Assembly (NCBI GenBank): GCA_020637595.1
Contig: JACKKE010000009.1
Coordinates: 124,001 to 188,000, forward strand
DNA length: 64,000 nucleotides
Source: Rhodobacter sp.
GTDB taxonomy: Bacteria; Pseudomonadota; Alphaproteobacteria; Rhodobacterales; Rhodobacteraceae
Direction: 5' to 3'
The position numbers were made by a program, and so were the translations under genes. Within the stretch, counting starts at the first letter, position 1, and each line of letters starts with the position of its first letter. The notes below the pieces were generated by a model, which did not search any database, had not been told where the DNA came from, and was given only the letters and a program-made list of their open reading frames with translations. Positions 56,269-64,000 of this stretch are shown here, piece by piece.

Positions 56269-57378
56269 TCAGGCGTGCTGCTGGGCGAGGAAATCACGCA
56301 ACTCTTTCGACGGAAGCCGTTGCAGGCGGTCCGGCGTCAACTGGTCCAGGAACTGCTGCAGGGCCTCGGCCTCGGAACGGGGGTTGCACTGAGCCATCTT
56401 GTCGATGTCCGCAAAGAAGGCCTTGCGGCCGCTGACCTGCGACAGCCAGGCGTGGATTGGTGCGAAATGCTCGACCAGCTTCTTGCGCGAGGCCTCGCCC
56501 AGGAACTCGACCTGCGATGTGCCAAACAACTCCATGCCGCGGGTCAGCGCCGTCATGTGGCTGGCCAATTGCGCGGCCACGGGCTTTGGCAATTGCTTGT
56601 TCGCCTTGCGCAAGAGGATGATGACCGCCGGCTGGAACCCGACGTTGAGATGCTGCGCCGGCTGCAGTTTCGCCGGGCGCTTGATCTTGCTGTGCTTGAA
56701 GAAGTCGTCGATCGAGCCGCCTTCGGCCTTGACCTCGTCATAGGGGCGCAGGATCAGTTTGGCTTCGGGGATCAGCTGCGCCCAGGGCTCGATCACGCCC
56801 CGGTAGTCGACATGCAGCCAGTCGAGCTTCAGCCCGCGTTCGGGATCCGACAGCGGGGCAGGGGCCTGGCCAAAGCGCAGCTGTTGCCCGTGCCAGGACA
56901 CCAGCTGTTCATCGGGGCGGCGCAGGGTGCACCAGACGGAGATGTCGCTGACGCTGCGCAGCGCCTTGGTGCGCAGCCGCGTGATCAGGTCCGGGGCGAT
57001 CTTGCCGAAATGCGACATGACCTCCGAGCACAGGGTCGTCGTTTCGGGCTGCAACTCGCGGATCTGCAGTTCGATCGCGCGCATCATCTGGTTGGAATGC
57101 GGCAGCATCCGGTGATAGCCGGGCACCTTCCAGGCCGGCAGCGTATCGGCCAGCATGCGAAAGGCCAGCGCGTTGTGCGCCTCGCGGATGTTGATCGACA
57201 GCTCGTCGTCATCGTCACGGCCGCGCAGAGCCTTGGCGACCGCATTGGCGGCGCCCTCGTTCTCGACCCAGGGGTAGAGGGTGCCCGCCTTCAGCAGCTC
57301 ATGGGAATTCTGCGCGAGAAAGGCCTGCAGCGAGGTGGTTCCGGTCTTGTGATGCCCGATGTGACAGATTGCTCGCAT
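56269..57378 (-). CDS. Sulfotransferase-like protein 2
   Basis: The 369-residue product begins with a clear 5'-phosphosulfate loop, ICHIGHHKTGTTSLQAFL (~residues 4-21). It carries a later TLRRPDEQLVSWHGQQL segment (~155-171) in the position of the 3'-phosphate site (Arg-x-Pro ... Ser). The rest is helical without recognised domains. Together with its neighbour it forms a pair of related genes. It likely sulfates the glycan or a lipid precursor, but some proteins with this P-loop-like start have other roles. Confidence 0.72.
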   Translation of the reverse strand: MRAICHIGHHKTGTTSLQAFLAQNSHELLKAGTLYPWVENEGAANAVAKALRGRDDDDELSINIREAHNALAFRMLADTLPAWKVPGYHRMLPHSNQMMRAIELQIRELQPETTTLCSEVMSHFGKIAPDLITRLRTKALRSVSDISVWCTLRRPDEQLVSWHGQQLRFGQAPAPLSDPERGLKLDWLHVDYRGVIEPWAQLIPEAKLILRPYDEVKAEGGSIDDFFKHSKIKRPAKLQPAQHLNVGFQPAVIILLRKANKQLPKPVAAQLASHMTALTRGMELFGTSQVEFLGEASRKKLVEHFAPIHAWLSQVSGRKAFFADIDKMAQCNPRSEAEALQQFLDQLTPDRLQRLPSKELRDFLAQQHA

Positions 57379-57450
57379 AGTTCCTACTCGGTCAGTGTCA
57401 GCGGTCGCGGCGGCGGCTTCCGGTCCGCGGAAAGCGAAGCCGCCGCTGCT

Positions 57451-58605
57451 TTAGTTGGTTTTGCCCCGCGCTGCACCAGGGGCCTTGCGCGGTGCGGGTT
57501 TTTCGGCGCGCGCCTCGTGCAGCTCGGCAAGCCGGTGCGCGCGCAGATAGGCCGGCCAGGGTTCGTCGTTGTGATCCAGCATGCCGTCGATGATGTCCGC
57601 CAGAACCTCGATGCTGCGCAGGGCGGTCGCGTCGAAATGATCGCTTGGCTCGAACGATTGCGCTTCGGGCAGGGCCTCGTCCACCGCACGCTCCAGTTCG
57701 CTGGCCAGCAGCGGCTTGCGGTCAAAGAACCGGGCGTCCAGATCGCGGGCATCCGCCAGGTAGGTCGTGCGGATTCTCTCGGCCAGCGCCTTGTGCAGAC
57801 GCACCTTGGTCCTGCGCACCCCCGGCAGGGTATTGGCGGCAAGCTTGAGCGACAGCTCCCACCCCATCGCGTGGCGCATCTGGCGATTGCGCTCCTGCAT
57901 CCGTTGCTGGACGATGCGGGCAATCATCAGATCCTCGAGGCTCATCGACTCGTTGGCGCTCTGGTCTCCGACGACCGACACTCGGGTATCCGCGTCAAAA
58001 CTTGCGGCCAGGAAGTCGTCGAGCACCGAGTTGTTGACCAGCTGTTCGCGAATCATCGGCCGCAGCACGAAGTGCTCGCCAAAGACCTTGCGCCAGGTCG
58101 ACAGCGGCTTGGTGAAGAAGAACCGCTGCCGCCGCAGGCATTTGTCCAGGAATTCGTCAGGCGTGCCGTCGAAGAGCCCCAGCTTGACCTGTTCGGCATA
58201 GCTCGACAGGACGCGCGCGGCATGCGGACGGATGTAGCAAACCACGAGGTGATCCGAGACGTGCGGCAGCAGGAAACGCGACAGCGTTTTCTTCACTGCC
58301 CGCGGCGAGGCCCCCTCGAACTCCTCGCCTGACAGGACGGCATAGTCAAAGCTGTTGGTCTGCAGGGTTTCCGCCAGGGCGGGCAGGTTCGGCATTCCCG
58401 GCCCGCCGTTCAGGATCTTGCCGTCCTCGATAAAGGCATCGACGTGGCGGCGCAGATAGTTGTGCGCCATCTCCGCCGGATACAGGATCGTGCCGCCGTC
58501 GAGTCTGACCATGCCCGTCGCAAAGGCGTTCTGGATCGAGGTCGAGCCGGTCTTGTGATGGCCGATATGGAGCACGAGTTTCCGGCGGGTATTGGCTGAG
58601 GGCAT
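57451..58605 (-). CDS. Sulfotransferase-like protein 3
   Basis: The 384-residue product starts LVLHIGHHKTGSTSIQNAF (~residues 10-28), nearly the same P-loop-like element as the previous gene. It has VVCYIRPHAARVLSSYAEQ (~121-139) as the second PAPS-site motif. Its C-terminal end is Lys/Arg/Pro/Ala-rich, recalling the basic tail of the 875-residue transferase. It is the first gene of the second glycan block on the minus strand; its promoter should lie in 58606-58900. Confidence 0.74.
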   Translation of the reverse strand: MPSANTRRKLVLHIGHHKTGSTSIQNAFATGMVRLDGGTILYPAEMAHNYLRRHVDAFIEDGKILNGGPGMPNLPALAETLQTNSFDYAVLSGEEFEGASPRAVKKTLSRFLLPHVSDHLVVCYIRPHAARVLSSYAEQVKLGLFDGTPDEFLDKCLRRQRFFFTKPLSTWRKVFGEHFVLRPMIREQLVNNSVLDDFLAASFDADTRVSVVGDQSANESMSLEDLMIARIVQQRMQERNRQMRHAMGWELSLKLAANTLPGVRRTKVRLHKALAERIRTTYLADARDLDARFFDRKPLLASELERAVDEALPEAQSFEPSDHFDATALRSIEVLADIIDGMLDHNDEPWPAYLRAHRLAELHEARAEKPAPRKAPGAARGKTN

Positions 58606-59040
58606 GGGGGCAATCGGTCTGTCAGGAAGTGGGGAAATCGGCCGTGACGTGCAGGGTCTAAATCATCGTGGCACTCATCGCAGCGCGTCCTGGGTGCTCG
58701 CTGGCGGACCAAATATCCGCGCAGGTCCGGCTGGCGAGGAATGGTGCCATGAACACAGTTGAAACCGCTGTCCTGCCTGCATGTCTGTGGCGAATTTGTC
58801 AAGCAGCGCGCGGGATCCTGCGGGGCTGTCCGCCAGGTGATGCCGCGAACAGCGCCGGCAGATGACGTTGGGGGAAACCCAGGCGCCTGTGAATCATATC
58901 CATGTTTGCGCTGACGCGATCTCTTGGCTTTTCAATTGAGCGACACTAGCATCCGGTCTACAAACCGTATTCGAGCCCGCATCAGACGGGCCGACACAAC
59001 GATCAGGCAGCCTCGCTGCCATGCAACCGGAGAGGACCAC
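58606..59040 (+). promoter_or_regulatory. Divergent promoter region with a sigma-70-like promoter for the Liv operon
   Basis: No gene is visible in these 435 bases. TTGGCT (58924-58929) and TAGCAT (58947-58952) are separated by 17 bases, a fair -35/-10 pair about 90 bases upstream of the binding-protein start. The leader ends with GGAGAGG before ATG 59041. The left part must hold the promoter of the minus-strand sulfotransferase operon, but no clear boxes stand out. Confidence 0.5.
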
Positions 59041-60222
59041 ATGAAGAAATTTTTGCTTTCCACGGCGACCGTCGCTCTGCTGGCCGGGGCTGCGCAGGCT
59101 GACGACGTGCCGATCGGTATCATCCTCGGCTTTACCGGCCCGATCGATTCGTTGACGCCGGCGATGGGCGACGCGGCCGAACTGGCGATGGCCGAGGTCA
59201 ACGCTTCGGGCAACTTCGCGCTGGGCACGGTGGTGTCGGTGCGTGGTGATGACGGCTGTATCGATTCGGGTCTGGCGGTTGCGACGGCCGAACGTCTGGT
59301 GACCTCGGACGGCGTGCGCGGCATCGTCGGCGGCGACTGCTCGGGTGTGACCGGCGCCATGCTGCAGAACGTCGCGCGCCCGAACGGCGTCGTGATGATC
59401 TCGCCCTCGGCGACCTCTCCGGCGCTGTCGACCGCCGAGGACGACGGACTGTTCTTCCGCACCGCCCCGTCGGATGCCCGTCAGGGCCAGGTGGTCGCGG
59501 ACATCCTGCGTGACCGCGGCGTCAACTCGATCGCCATCACCTATACCAACAACGACTACGGCGCGGGTCTCGCCGCTTCGATCGAAGCGGCCTTCGAGGC
59601 TGCCGGCGGCACCGTGACCCTGGTTGCGTCGCACGAAGATGGCAAGGCCGACTATTCGGCCGAGGTCGGCGCGCTGGCCGCCGCGGGCGGCGAGGTTCTG
59701 GTCGTCGCCGGTTACCTGGACCAGGGCGGCCGCGGGATCATCCGCTCGGCCCTCGATCTGGGTGCCTTCGACACGTTCGAACTGCCCGACGGCATGGTCG
59801 GTGACACCCTGACCGAGGTGTTCGGCGACGAAATCAACGGCACCTTCGGCCAGCATCCGGGCACTGACAGCCCGGGCGCCTCGCAGTTCGGTGAACTGGC
59901 GGCGGCCGCCGGCTTCGACGGCACCTCGGCCTTTGCGCCGGAATCCTATGACGCTGCCGCGCTGATCATGCTGGCGATGGCCGCTGCGGGCTCGACCGAT
60001 CCGCAGGTCTACAAGGAACACGTGATGGACGTCGCCAACGCCCCGGGCGAAATGATCTATCCCGGCCAGCTGGGCCACGCGCTGGAAATCATCGCCGCCG
60101 GCGGCGACGTCGACTATGTCGGTGCCTCGGCGGTCGAGCTGATCGGTTCCGGTGAAAGCGCCGGCAACTACCGCGAGGTGGAAGTCGTCGACGGCGCCTT
60201 CCAGACCGTCCGCTACCGTTGA
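59041..60222 (+). CDS. Branched-chain-amino-acid-type ABC transporter binding protein
   Basis: The 393-residue product has a Sec signal peptide (MKKFLLSTATVALLAGAAQA, cleaved near residue 20). A LivJ-type fold follows: IGIILGFTGPIDSLTPAM, GGDCSGVTGAMLQNVA and TYTNNDYGAGLA. It has two Cys (~74 and ~104) that may form a disulfide. It captures an amino acid, amide or related solute for the LivGFHM components encoded next. A hairpin follows the gene. Intact, in contrast to the frameshifted homologue at 26246-27484. Confidence 0.9.
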   Translation: MKKFLLSTATVALLAGAAQADDVPIGIILGFTGPIDSLTPAMGDAAELAMAEVNASGNFALGTVVSVRGDDGCIDSGLAVATAERLVTSDGVRGIVGGDCSGVTGAMLQNVARPNGVVMISPSATSPALSTAEDDGLFFRTAPSDARQGQVVADILRDRGVNSIAITYTNNDYGAGLAASIEAAFEAAGGTVTLVASHEDGKADYSAEVGALAAAGGEVLVVAGYLDQGGRGIIRSALDLGAFDTFELPDGMVGDTLTEVFGDEINGTFGQHPGTDSPGASQFGELAAAAGFDGTSAFAPESYDAAALIMLAMAAAGSTDPQVYKEHVMDVANAPGEMIYPGQLGHALEIIAAGGDVDYVGASAVELIGSGESAGNYREVEVVDGAFQTVRYR

Positions 60223-60246
60223 TCCGCTCCGTGATCTGACAACAGG

Positions 60247-60273
60247 ACAGCCCGAGGCCTCGTCTCGGGCTGT
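60247..60273 (+). terminator. Hairpin after the binding-protein gene
   Basis: ACAGCCCGAG and CTCGGGCTGT form ten perfect pairs over a 7-base loop, followed by TCTCTTG. It probably causes partial termination or protects the binding-protein message, giving it an excess over the transporter genes downstream. Confidence 0.65.
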
Positions 60274-60294
60274 TCTCTTGCAAGGGGTTTCTCC

Positions 60295-61086
60295 ATGATC
60301 CGTGTCGAGAACCTGCACAAGCACTTCGGCGGTTTCCATGCCGTCGACGGGGCGTCGCTGCAGATTACCGAAGGGTCGATCACCGGGCTGATCGGACCCA
60401 ACGGTGCGGGTAAGACCACACTGTTCAACGTCATTGCCGGGGTGCTCAAACCGACCTCCGGCCAGGTGTTCATGTCCGGCGAGGACATCACCGGCCTTGA
60501 ACCGCACGAGCTGTTCCACAAGGGCCTGCTGCGCACCTTCCAGATCGCGCATGAGTTCCATTCGATGACGGTGCGCGAAAACCTGATGATGGTGCCGCCG
60601 CGCCAGTCGGGCGAAACGCTGTGGTCGGCCTGGTTCCATCGCAAGTCCGTCGCACTGGAGGAGGAGGAAATCCGCCGCCGCGCCGACGAGGTGCTGGAAT
60701 TCCTGACCATCGACCATATCGCCGACCAGAAGGCGGGGCAGATTTCCGGCGGCCAGAAGAAGCTGCTGGAACTGGGCCGGACGATGATGACCGACGCCAA
60801 GATCGTCTTTCTGGACGAGGTGGGCGCGGGGGTGAACCGGACGCTGCTGAACACCATCGCCGACGCCATCGTGCGCCTGAACAAAGAACGTGGCTATACC
60901 TTTGTCGTCATCGAGCACGACATGGATTTCATCGGCCGGATCTGCAACCCGGTGATCTGCATGGCCGAGGGCAAGGTTCTGGCCCAAGGCACGCTGGACG
61001 AGATCAAGGCCAACGAGGCGGTGATCGAGGCCTATCTGGGCACCGGGTTGAAGAACAAGGTCAAGGCGGAGGTGGGGCATGTCTGA
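60295..61086 (+). CDS. livG: Branched-chain-type ABC transporter ATP-binding protein
   Basis: The 263-residue ATPase has Walker A GPNGAGKTT (~residues 34-42), signature ISGGQKK (~148-154), Walker B VFLDEVGAG (~170) and the switch His in VIEHDM. The DEVGAGVN form in place of DEPTAGLN is typical of LivG rather than LivF. It overlaps the next gene by 8 bases. It powers import together with LivF. Confidence 0.9.
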   Translation: MIRVENLHKHFGGFHAVDGASLQITEGSITGLIGPNGAGKTTLFNVIAGVLKPTSGQVFMSGEDITGLEPHELFHKGLLRTFQIAHEFHSMTVRENLMMVPPRQSGETLWSAWFHRKSVALEEEEIRRRADEVLEFLTIDHIADQKAGQISGGQKKLLELGRTMMTDAKIVFLDEVGAGVNRTLLNTIADAIVRLNKERGYTFVVIEHDMDFIGRICNPVICMAEGKVLAQGTLDEIKANEAVIEAYLGTGLKNKVKAEVGHV

Positions 61087-61816
61087 ACATCCCGTCAAAC
61101 CCGATCCCGATGCCGTGCTGATCGGCGAGGCGATGACCGGCGGCTATGGCTCGGGTGCGGATATCCTGCACAGCTGCACCATCGCCGTGGACAAGGGCGA
61201 GATCGCGGTGATCGTCGGCCCGAACGGCGCCGGCAAATCGACCGCGATGAAGGCCGTCTTTGGCATGCTGAAGCTGCGCGAGGGCCATGTCCGCCTGATG
61301 GGCGAGGACATCACCGGGCTGACGCCGCAGGCGCGGGTGGCCAAGGGGATGGGCTTTGTGCCGCAGACCAACAACATCTTCCCGTCGATGACGGTCGAAG
61401 AGAACCTGGAAATGGGCGCCTTCATCCGCAACGACGACTATCGCGGCACGATGGAGCAGGTCTATGACCTGTTCCCGATCCTCAAGGACAAGCGCCGTCA
61501 GGCGGCGGGCGAACTCAGCGGCGGCCAGCGCCAGCAGGTGGCGGTGGGTCGCGCGCTGATGACCAAGCCGACGGTGCTGATGCTGGACGAGCCGACCGCC
61601 GGGGTCTCGCCCATCGTGATGGACGAACTCTTTGACCGGATCATCGAGATCGCGCGCACCGGGATTTCCATCCTGATGGTCGAACAGAACGCCCGCCAGG
61701 CGCTGGAGATCGCGCACAAGGGTTATGTCCTGGTGCAGGGCGCCAACCGTTTCACCGACACCGGGCAGGCCCTGCTGGCCGACCCCGAGGTCCGTCGTTC
61801 GTTCCTGGGGGGCTGA
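61079..61816 (+). CDS. livF: Branched-chain-type ABC transporter ATP-binding protein
   Basis: The 245-residue ATPase has Walker A GPNGAGKST (~residues 48-56), LSGGQRQ signature (~147), Walker B LMLDEPTAGVSP (~170) and MVEQNARQAL with the LivF-type EQN in place of the switch His. A 20-residue N-terminal extension is slightly longer than usual. It ends 3 bases before livH. Confidence 0.9.
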   Translation: MSEHPVKPDPDAVLIGEAMTGGYGSGADILHSCTIAVDKGEIAVIVGPNGAGKSTAMKAVFGMLKLREGHVRLMGEDITGLTPQARVAKGMGFVPQTNNIFPSMTVEENLEMGAFIRNDDYRGTMEQVYDLFPILKDKRRQAAGELSGGQRQQVAVGRALMTKPTVLMLDEPTAGVSPIVMDELFDRIIEIARTGISILMVEQNARQALEIAHKGYVLVQGANRFTDTGQALLADPEVRRSFLGG

Positions 61817-61819
61817 GGC

Positions 61820-62830
61820 ATGGAGATCCTGAACGCACTGGTCTTGCTGGCCAACTTCGTGCTGATCCCGGCGCTGTCCTATGGCAGTCAGCTGGCGCTG
61901 GGCGCCTTGGGGATCACGCTGATCTACGGCATCCTGCGGTTCTCGCATTTCGCGCATGGCGACATGATGGCCTTTGCGACGATGGCGGTGATCCTGTTCA
62001 CCTGGTGGCTGCAGTCGATGGGCGTGTCGATCGACCCGTTGCCGACCGCGCTGCTGGCGCTGCCGGTGGGGATCGTCGTCACCGCGCTGGCGTTGCTGGG
62101 CACAGACCGGGTGGTCTATCGCTTCTACCGACGGGTCAAGGCCGCGCCGATCGTCGTGGTGATGGCGTCCCTGGGCGTGATGTTCGTGTTCAACGGCGTC
62201 GTGCGCTTCATCATCGGCCCGGACGACCAGAACTTTGCCGATGGCGCGCGGTTCCTGTTCACGGTGCGCGATTTCCGCACCGCGACCGGCCTCGATGAGG
62301 GGATGGGCCTGCGCTATAGTCAGGTGATCACCGTGGTGGTGACGCTGGCGGTGGTGGCGGCGCTGTTCTGGTTCCTCAACCGCACCCGCACCGGCAAGTC
62401 GATGCGGGCCTTTTCCGACAACGAGGATCTGGCGCTCCTTTCGGGCATCAACCCCGAGCGGGTGGTGACCGTCACCTGGATCATCGTCGCCGTGCTGGTG
62501 ACCATCGCCGGCACGCTCTATGGCATCGACAAGAGCTTCAAACCCTTCACCTATTTCCAGCTCTTGCTGCCGATGTTCGCGGCGGCAATCCTGGGGGGGC
62601 TGGGCAACCCGCTGGGGGCGGTCGCTGGGGGCTTTGTCATCGCGCTTTCCGAGGTCGGCGTCACCTATGCCTTCCGCAAGTTCCTGCAATACCTGCTGCC
62701 CGAAAGCCTCGAACCCGACTCGCTGATGCAACTGCTGTCCACGGACTACAAGTTCGCGGTCTCGTTCGTGCTGCTGGTGCTGGTGCTGCTGTTCCGCCCG
62801 ACCGGGCTCTTCAAGGGGCAATCGCTATGA
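61820..62830 (+). CDS. livH: Branched-chain-type ABC transporter permease
   Basis: The 336-residue membrane protein has about eight hydrophobic segments and LivH landmarks: GALGITLIYGILRFSHFAHG (~residues 28-47) and MFAAAILGGLGNPLGAVAGG (~252-271), the EAA-like coupling region lying before the latter. It overlaps livM by 4 bases (ATGA). Confidence 0.9.
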   Translation: MEILNALVLLANFVLIPALSYGSQLALGALGITLIYGILRFSHFAHGDMMAFATMAVILFTWWLQSMGVSIDPLPTALLALPVGIVVTALALLGTDRVVYRFYRRVKAAPIVVVMASLGVMFVFNGVVRFIIGPDDQNFADGARFLFTVRDFRTATGLDEGMGLRYSQVITVVVTLAVVAALFWFLNRTRTGKSMRAFSDNEDLALLSGINPERVVTVTWIIVAVLVTIAGTLYGIDKSFKPFTYFQLLLPMFAAAILGGLGNPLGAVAGGFVIALSEVGVTYAFRKFLQYLLPESLEPDSLMQLLSTDYKFAVSFVLLVLVLLFRPTGLFKGQSL

Positions 62831-64000
62831 ACATGCGCAACATCCTGATGTTCGCCGTGATGGCTGGGCTCTTGCTCGCGGTCGGCGCGATGCAGAGCTG
62901 GTCGGTCGCGATGGGCCTGCTGAACATGTGCCTGATCTCGGCGATCATGGCGCTGGGGGTCAACATCCAGTGGGGCTATGCCGGGCTCTTTTCGGTCGGC
63001 ACGATGGGCTTTGTCGCGCTCGGCGGGCTGGCTGTGGTGCTGACCTCGATGCCACCCGTGCATGATGCCTGGGCCGCCGGGGGCGCACGGGTGATCGTGG
63101 CGCTGCTGGTCGGGGCCGGAACCATCGTCGCCGCCTTCTTTGCCTTCCGCCGGATGTCCAAGGGGCTGGCGCGGGCCGGGGTGATGGCGGCGATCCTGAT
63201 CGGCGGTTTCTTTGCCTATCGCGCGCTTTTCGACCCGGCGGTGGACGCGATCGAGAGCACCAACACCGCCGCTGCCGGCTACCTCGGCGGGCTGGGCCTG
63301 CCGGTGCTGCTGAGCTGGGCGGTCGGTGGCGCTCTCGCCGCCGCGGTGGCCTGGGTGATCGGCAAGGTCAGCCTGGGGCTGCGGTCGGATTACCTGGCCA
63401 TCGCCACGCTGGGGATTGCCGAAACCATCATCGCGGTGCTCAAGAACGAGGACTGGCTGTCGCGCGGCGTGCGCAACGTGAACGGCCTGCCGCGCCCGGT
63501 TCCCTACGAGGTCGACCTGCAGGCCAGCGCGACCTTCCTGTCCTGGACCGACCGGCTGGGCTTTGACCCGGTCGAGGCCTCGTCGCTCTTCGTCAAGGGT
63601 TCCTATGCGCTGCTGTTCATCGTCGTGCTGGGGCTGGTGATCTGGCTGTCGGAAAGCGCGTGGAACTCGCCCTGGGGCCGGATGATGCGCGCGATCCGCG
63701 ACAACGAGACCGCGGCCAAGGCGATGGGCAAGGACGTGACCGCCCGTCACCTGCAGGTGTTCATCCTGGGCGCGGCGGTCTGCGGGCTGGCCGGGGCGAT
63801 GATGACCACGCTCGACGGGTTGATGACCCCGGGCGCCTATCAGCCCCTGCGCTTCACTTTCCTGATCTGGGTGATGGTGATTGTCGGCGGCTCGGGCAAC
63901 AACTGGGGTTCGGTGCTGGGCGGCTTCCTGATCTGGTTCCTCTGGGTCGAGGTCGAACCCATCGGCTTGTGGGTGATGAACGGGATCACCGCCTTCATGC
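62827..64000 (+). CDS. livM: Branched-chain-type ABC transporter permease (3' end outside window)
   Basis: The 391 visible residues contain many membrane segments with the LivM motifs NIQWGYAGLFSVG (~residues 42-54), GLRSDYLAIATLGIAE (~residue 185) and WGRMMRAIRDNETAAKAMGKD (~280). The frame is still open at the right edge, within the last membrane segments. A long loop between residues ~75 and ~170 makes it larger than E. coli LivM. It pairs with LivH. Confidence 0.9.
   Translation, partial: MNMRNILMFAVMAGLLLAVGAMQSWSVAMGLLNMCLISAIMALGVNIQWGYAGLFSVGTMGFVALGGLAVVLTSMPPVHDAWAAGGARVIVALLVGAGTIVAAFFAFRRMSKGLARAGVMAAILIGGFFAYRALFDPAVDAIESTNTAAAGYLGGLGLPVLLSWAVGGALAAAVAWVIGKVSLGLRSDYLAIATLGIAETIIAVLKNEDWLSRGVRNVNGLPRPVPYEVDLQASATFLSWTDRLGFDPVEASSLFVKGSYALLFIVVLGLVIWLSESAWNSPWGRMMRAIRDNETAAKAMGKDVTARHLQVFILGAAVCGLAGAMMTTLDGLMTPGAYQPLRFTFLIWVMVIVGGSGNNWGSVLGGFLIWFLWVEVEPIGLWVMNGITAFM

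Overview
The window looks like the chromosome of a high-GC alphaproteobacterium of the order Rhodobacterales. Supporting signs are the gene order siroheme synthase - DUF2849 - sulfite reductase - APS reductase - DUF934 - ferredoxin reductase, the small DUF3329-like membrane protein inside the inositol operon, head-tail prophage scraps of the type common in that group, and strongly GC-biased codons. I see no rRNA, tRNA or CRISPR array.

Layout. 0-2 kb: the 3' part of a thiamine-diphosphate enzyme and a transthyretin/hydroxyisourate-hydrolase-like gene. 2-2.5 kb: decayed prophage head-tail genes. 2.5-8.2 kb: a minus-strand operon of a PanB-like enzyme, a membrane di-iron hydroxylase and a MocE-type Rieske ferredoxin, then three LacI-family regulators (one frameshifted, one deleted and frameshifted, one intact) and the 5' stump of a fatty-acid-desaturase-type oxygenase gene. 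8.3-20.3 kb: a myo-inositol catabolic operon (IolI-like isomerase, ABC importer, IolG, a second Gfo/Idh dehydrogenase, IolC-DUF2090, IolD, IolE, small membrane protein, IolB). The intact LacI regulator probably controls it through TGACG/CGTCA inverted repeats. The MocD/MocE-like proteins next door suggest O-methyl-inositol or rhizopine-like compounds as the real substrates.

20.4-33.1 kb: an IS5-type remnant, then an acyl-CoA ligase, a Baeyer-Villiger-type monooxygenase and an IclR regulator with twin TTCACA-N2-TGTGAA operators. A plus-strand catabolic cluster follows (SDR, periplasmic binding protein, SMP-30 lactonase, NDP-forming acyl-CoA synthetase, NTF2-like protein, flavin reductase, tandem double SDR). 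From about 25.4 to 36.7 kb almost every gene carries one or more single-base frameshifts, mostly in G/C runs, including the siroheme/sulfite reductase genes. This is either local sequence error or real decay, and the former seems likelier for the sulfur genes. 36.7-38.6 kb: intact end of the sulfur assimilation operon.

38.7-58.6 kb: a surface-glycan locus. One minus-strand operon of ten closely packed genes (50.3 down to 38.7 kb) combines a Gfo/Idh dehydrogenase, a methyltransferase-like protein, a SIS isomerase, an inositol-phosphatase-like protein, a CMP-sugar-synthetase-like cytidylyltransferase, a 2-hydroxyacid dehydrogenase, a lactonase, a hydratase and two large proteins that join a GlfT2-like GT2 domain (degenerate in one) to a C-terminal MptE/GT42-like domain. 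A second block has UDP-galactopyranose mutase, two more GlfT2-like transferases and, with a divergent gene between the blocks, three sulfotransferase-like proteins. I read this as a candidate undescribed pathway for a galactofuranose-containing, possibly sulfated glycan carrying an unusual CMP-activated sugar.

59.0-64.0 kb: a branched-chain-amino-acid-type ABC importer (binding protein, LivG, LivF, LivH, LivM), the last gene running off the right edge.
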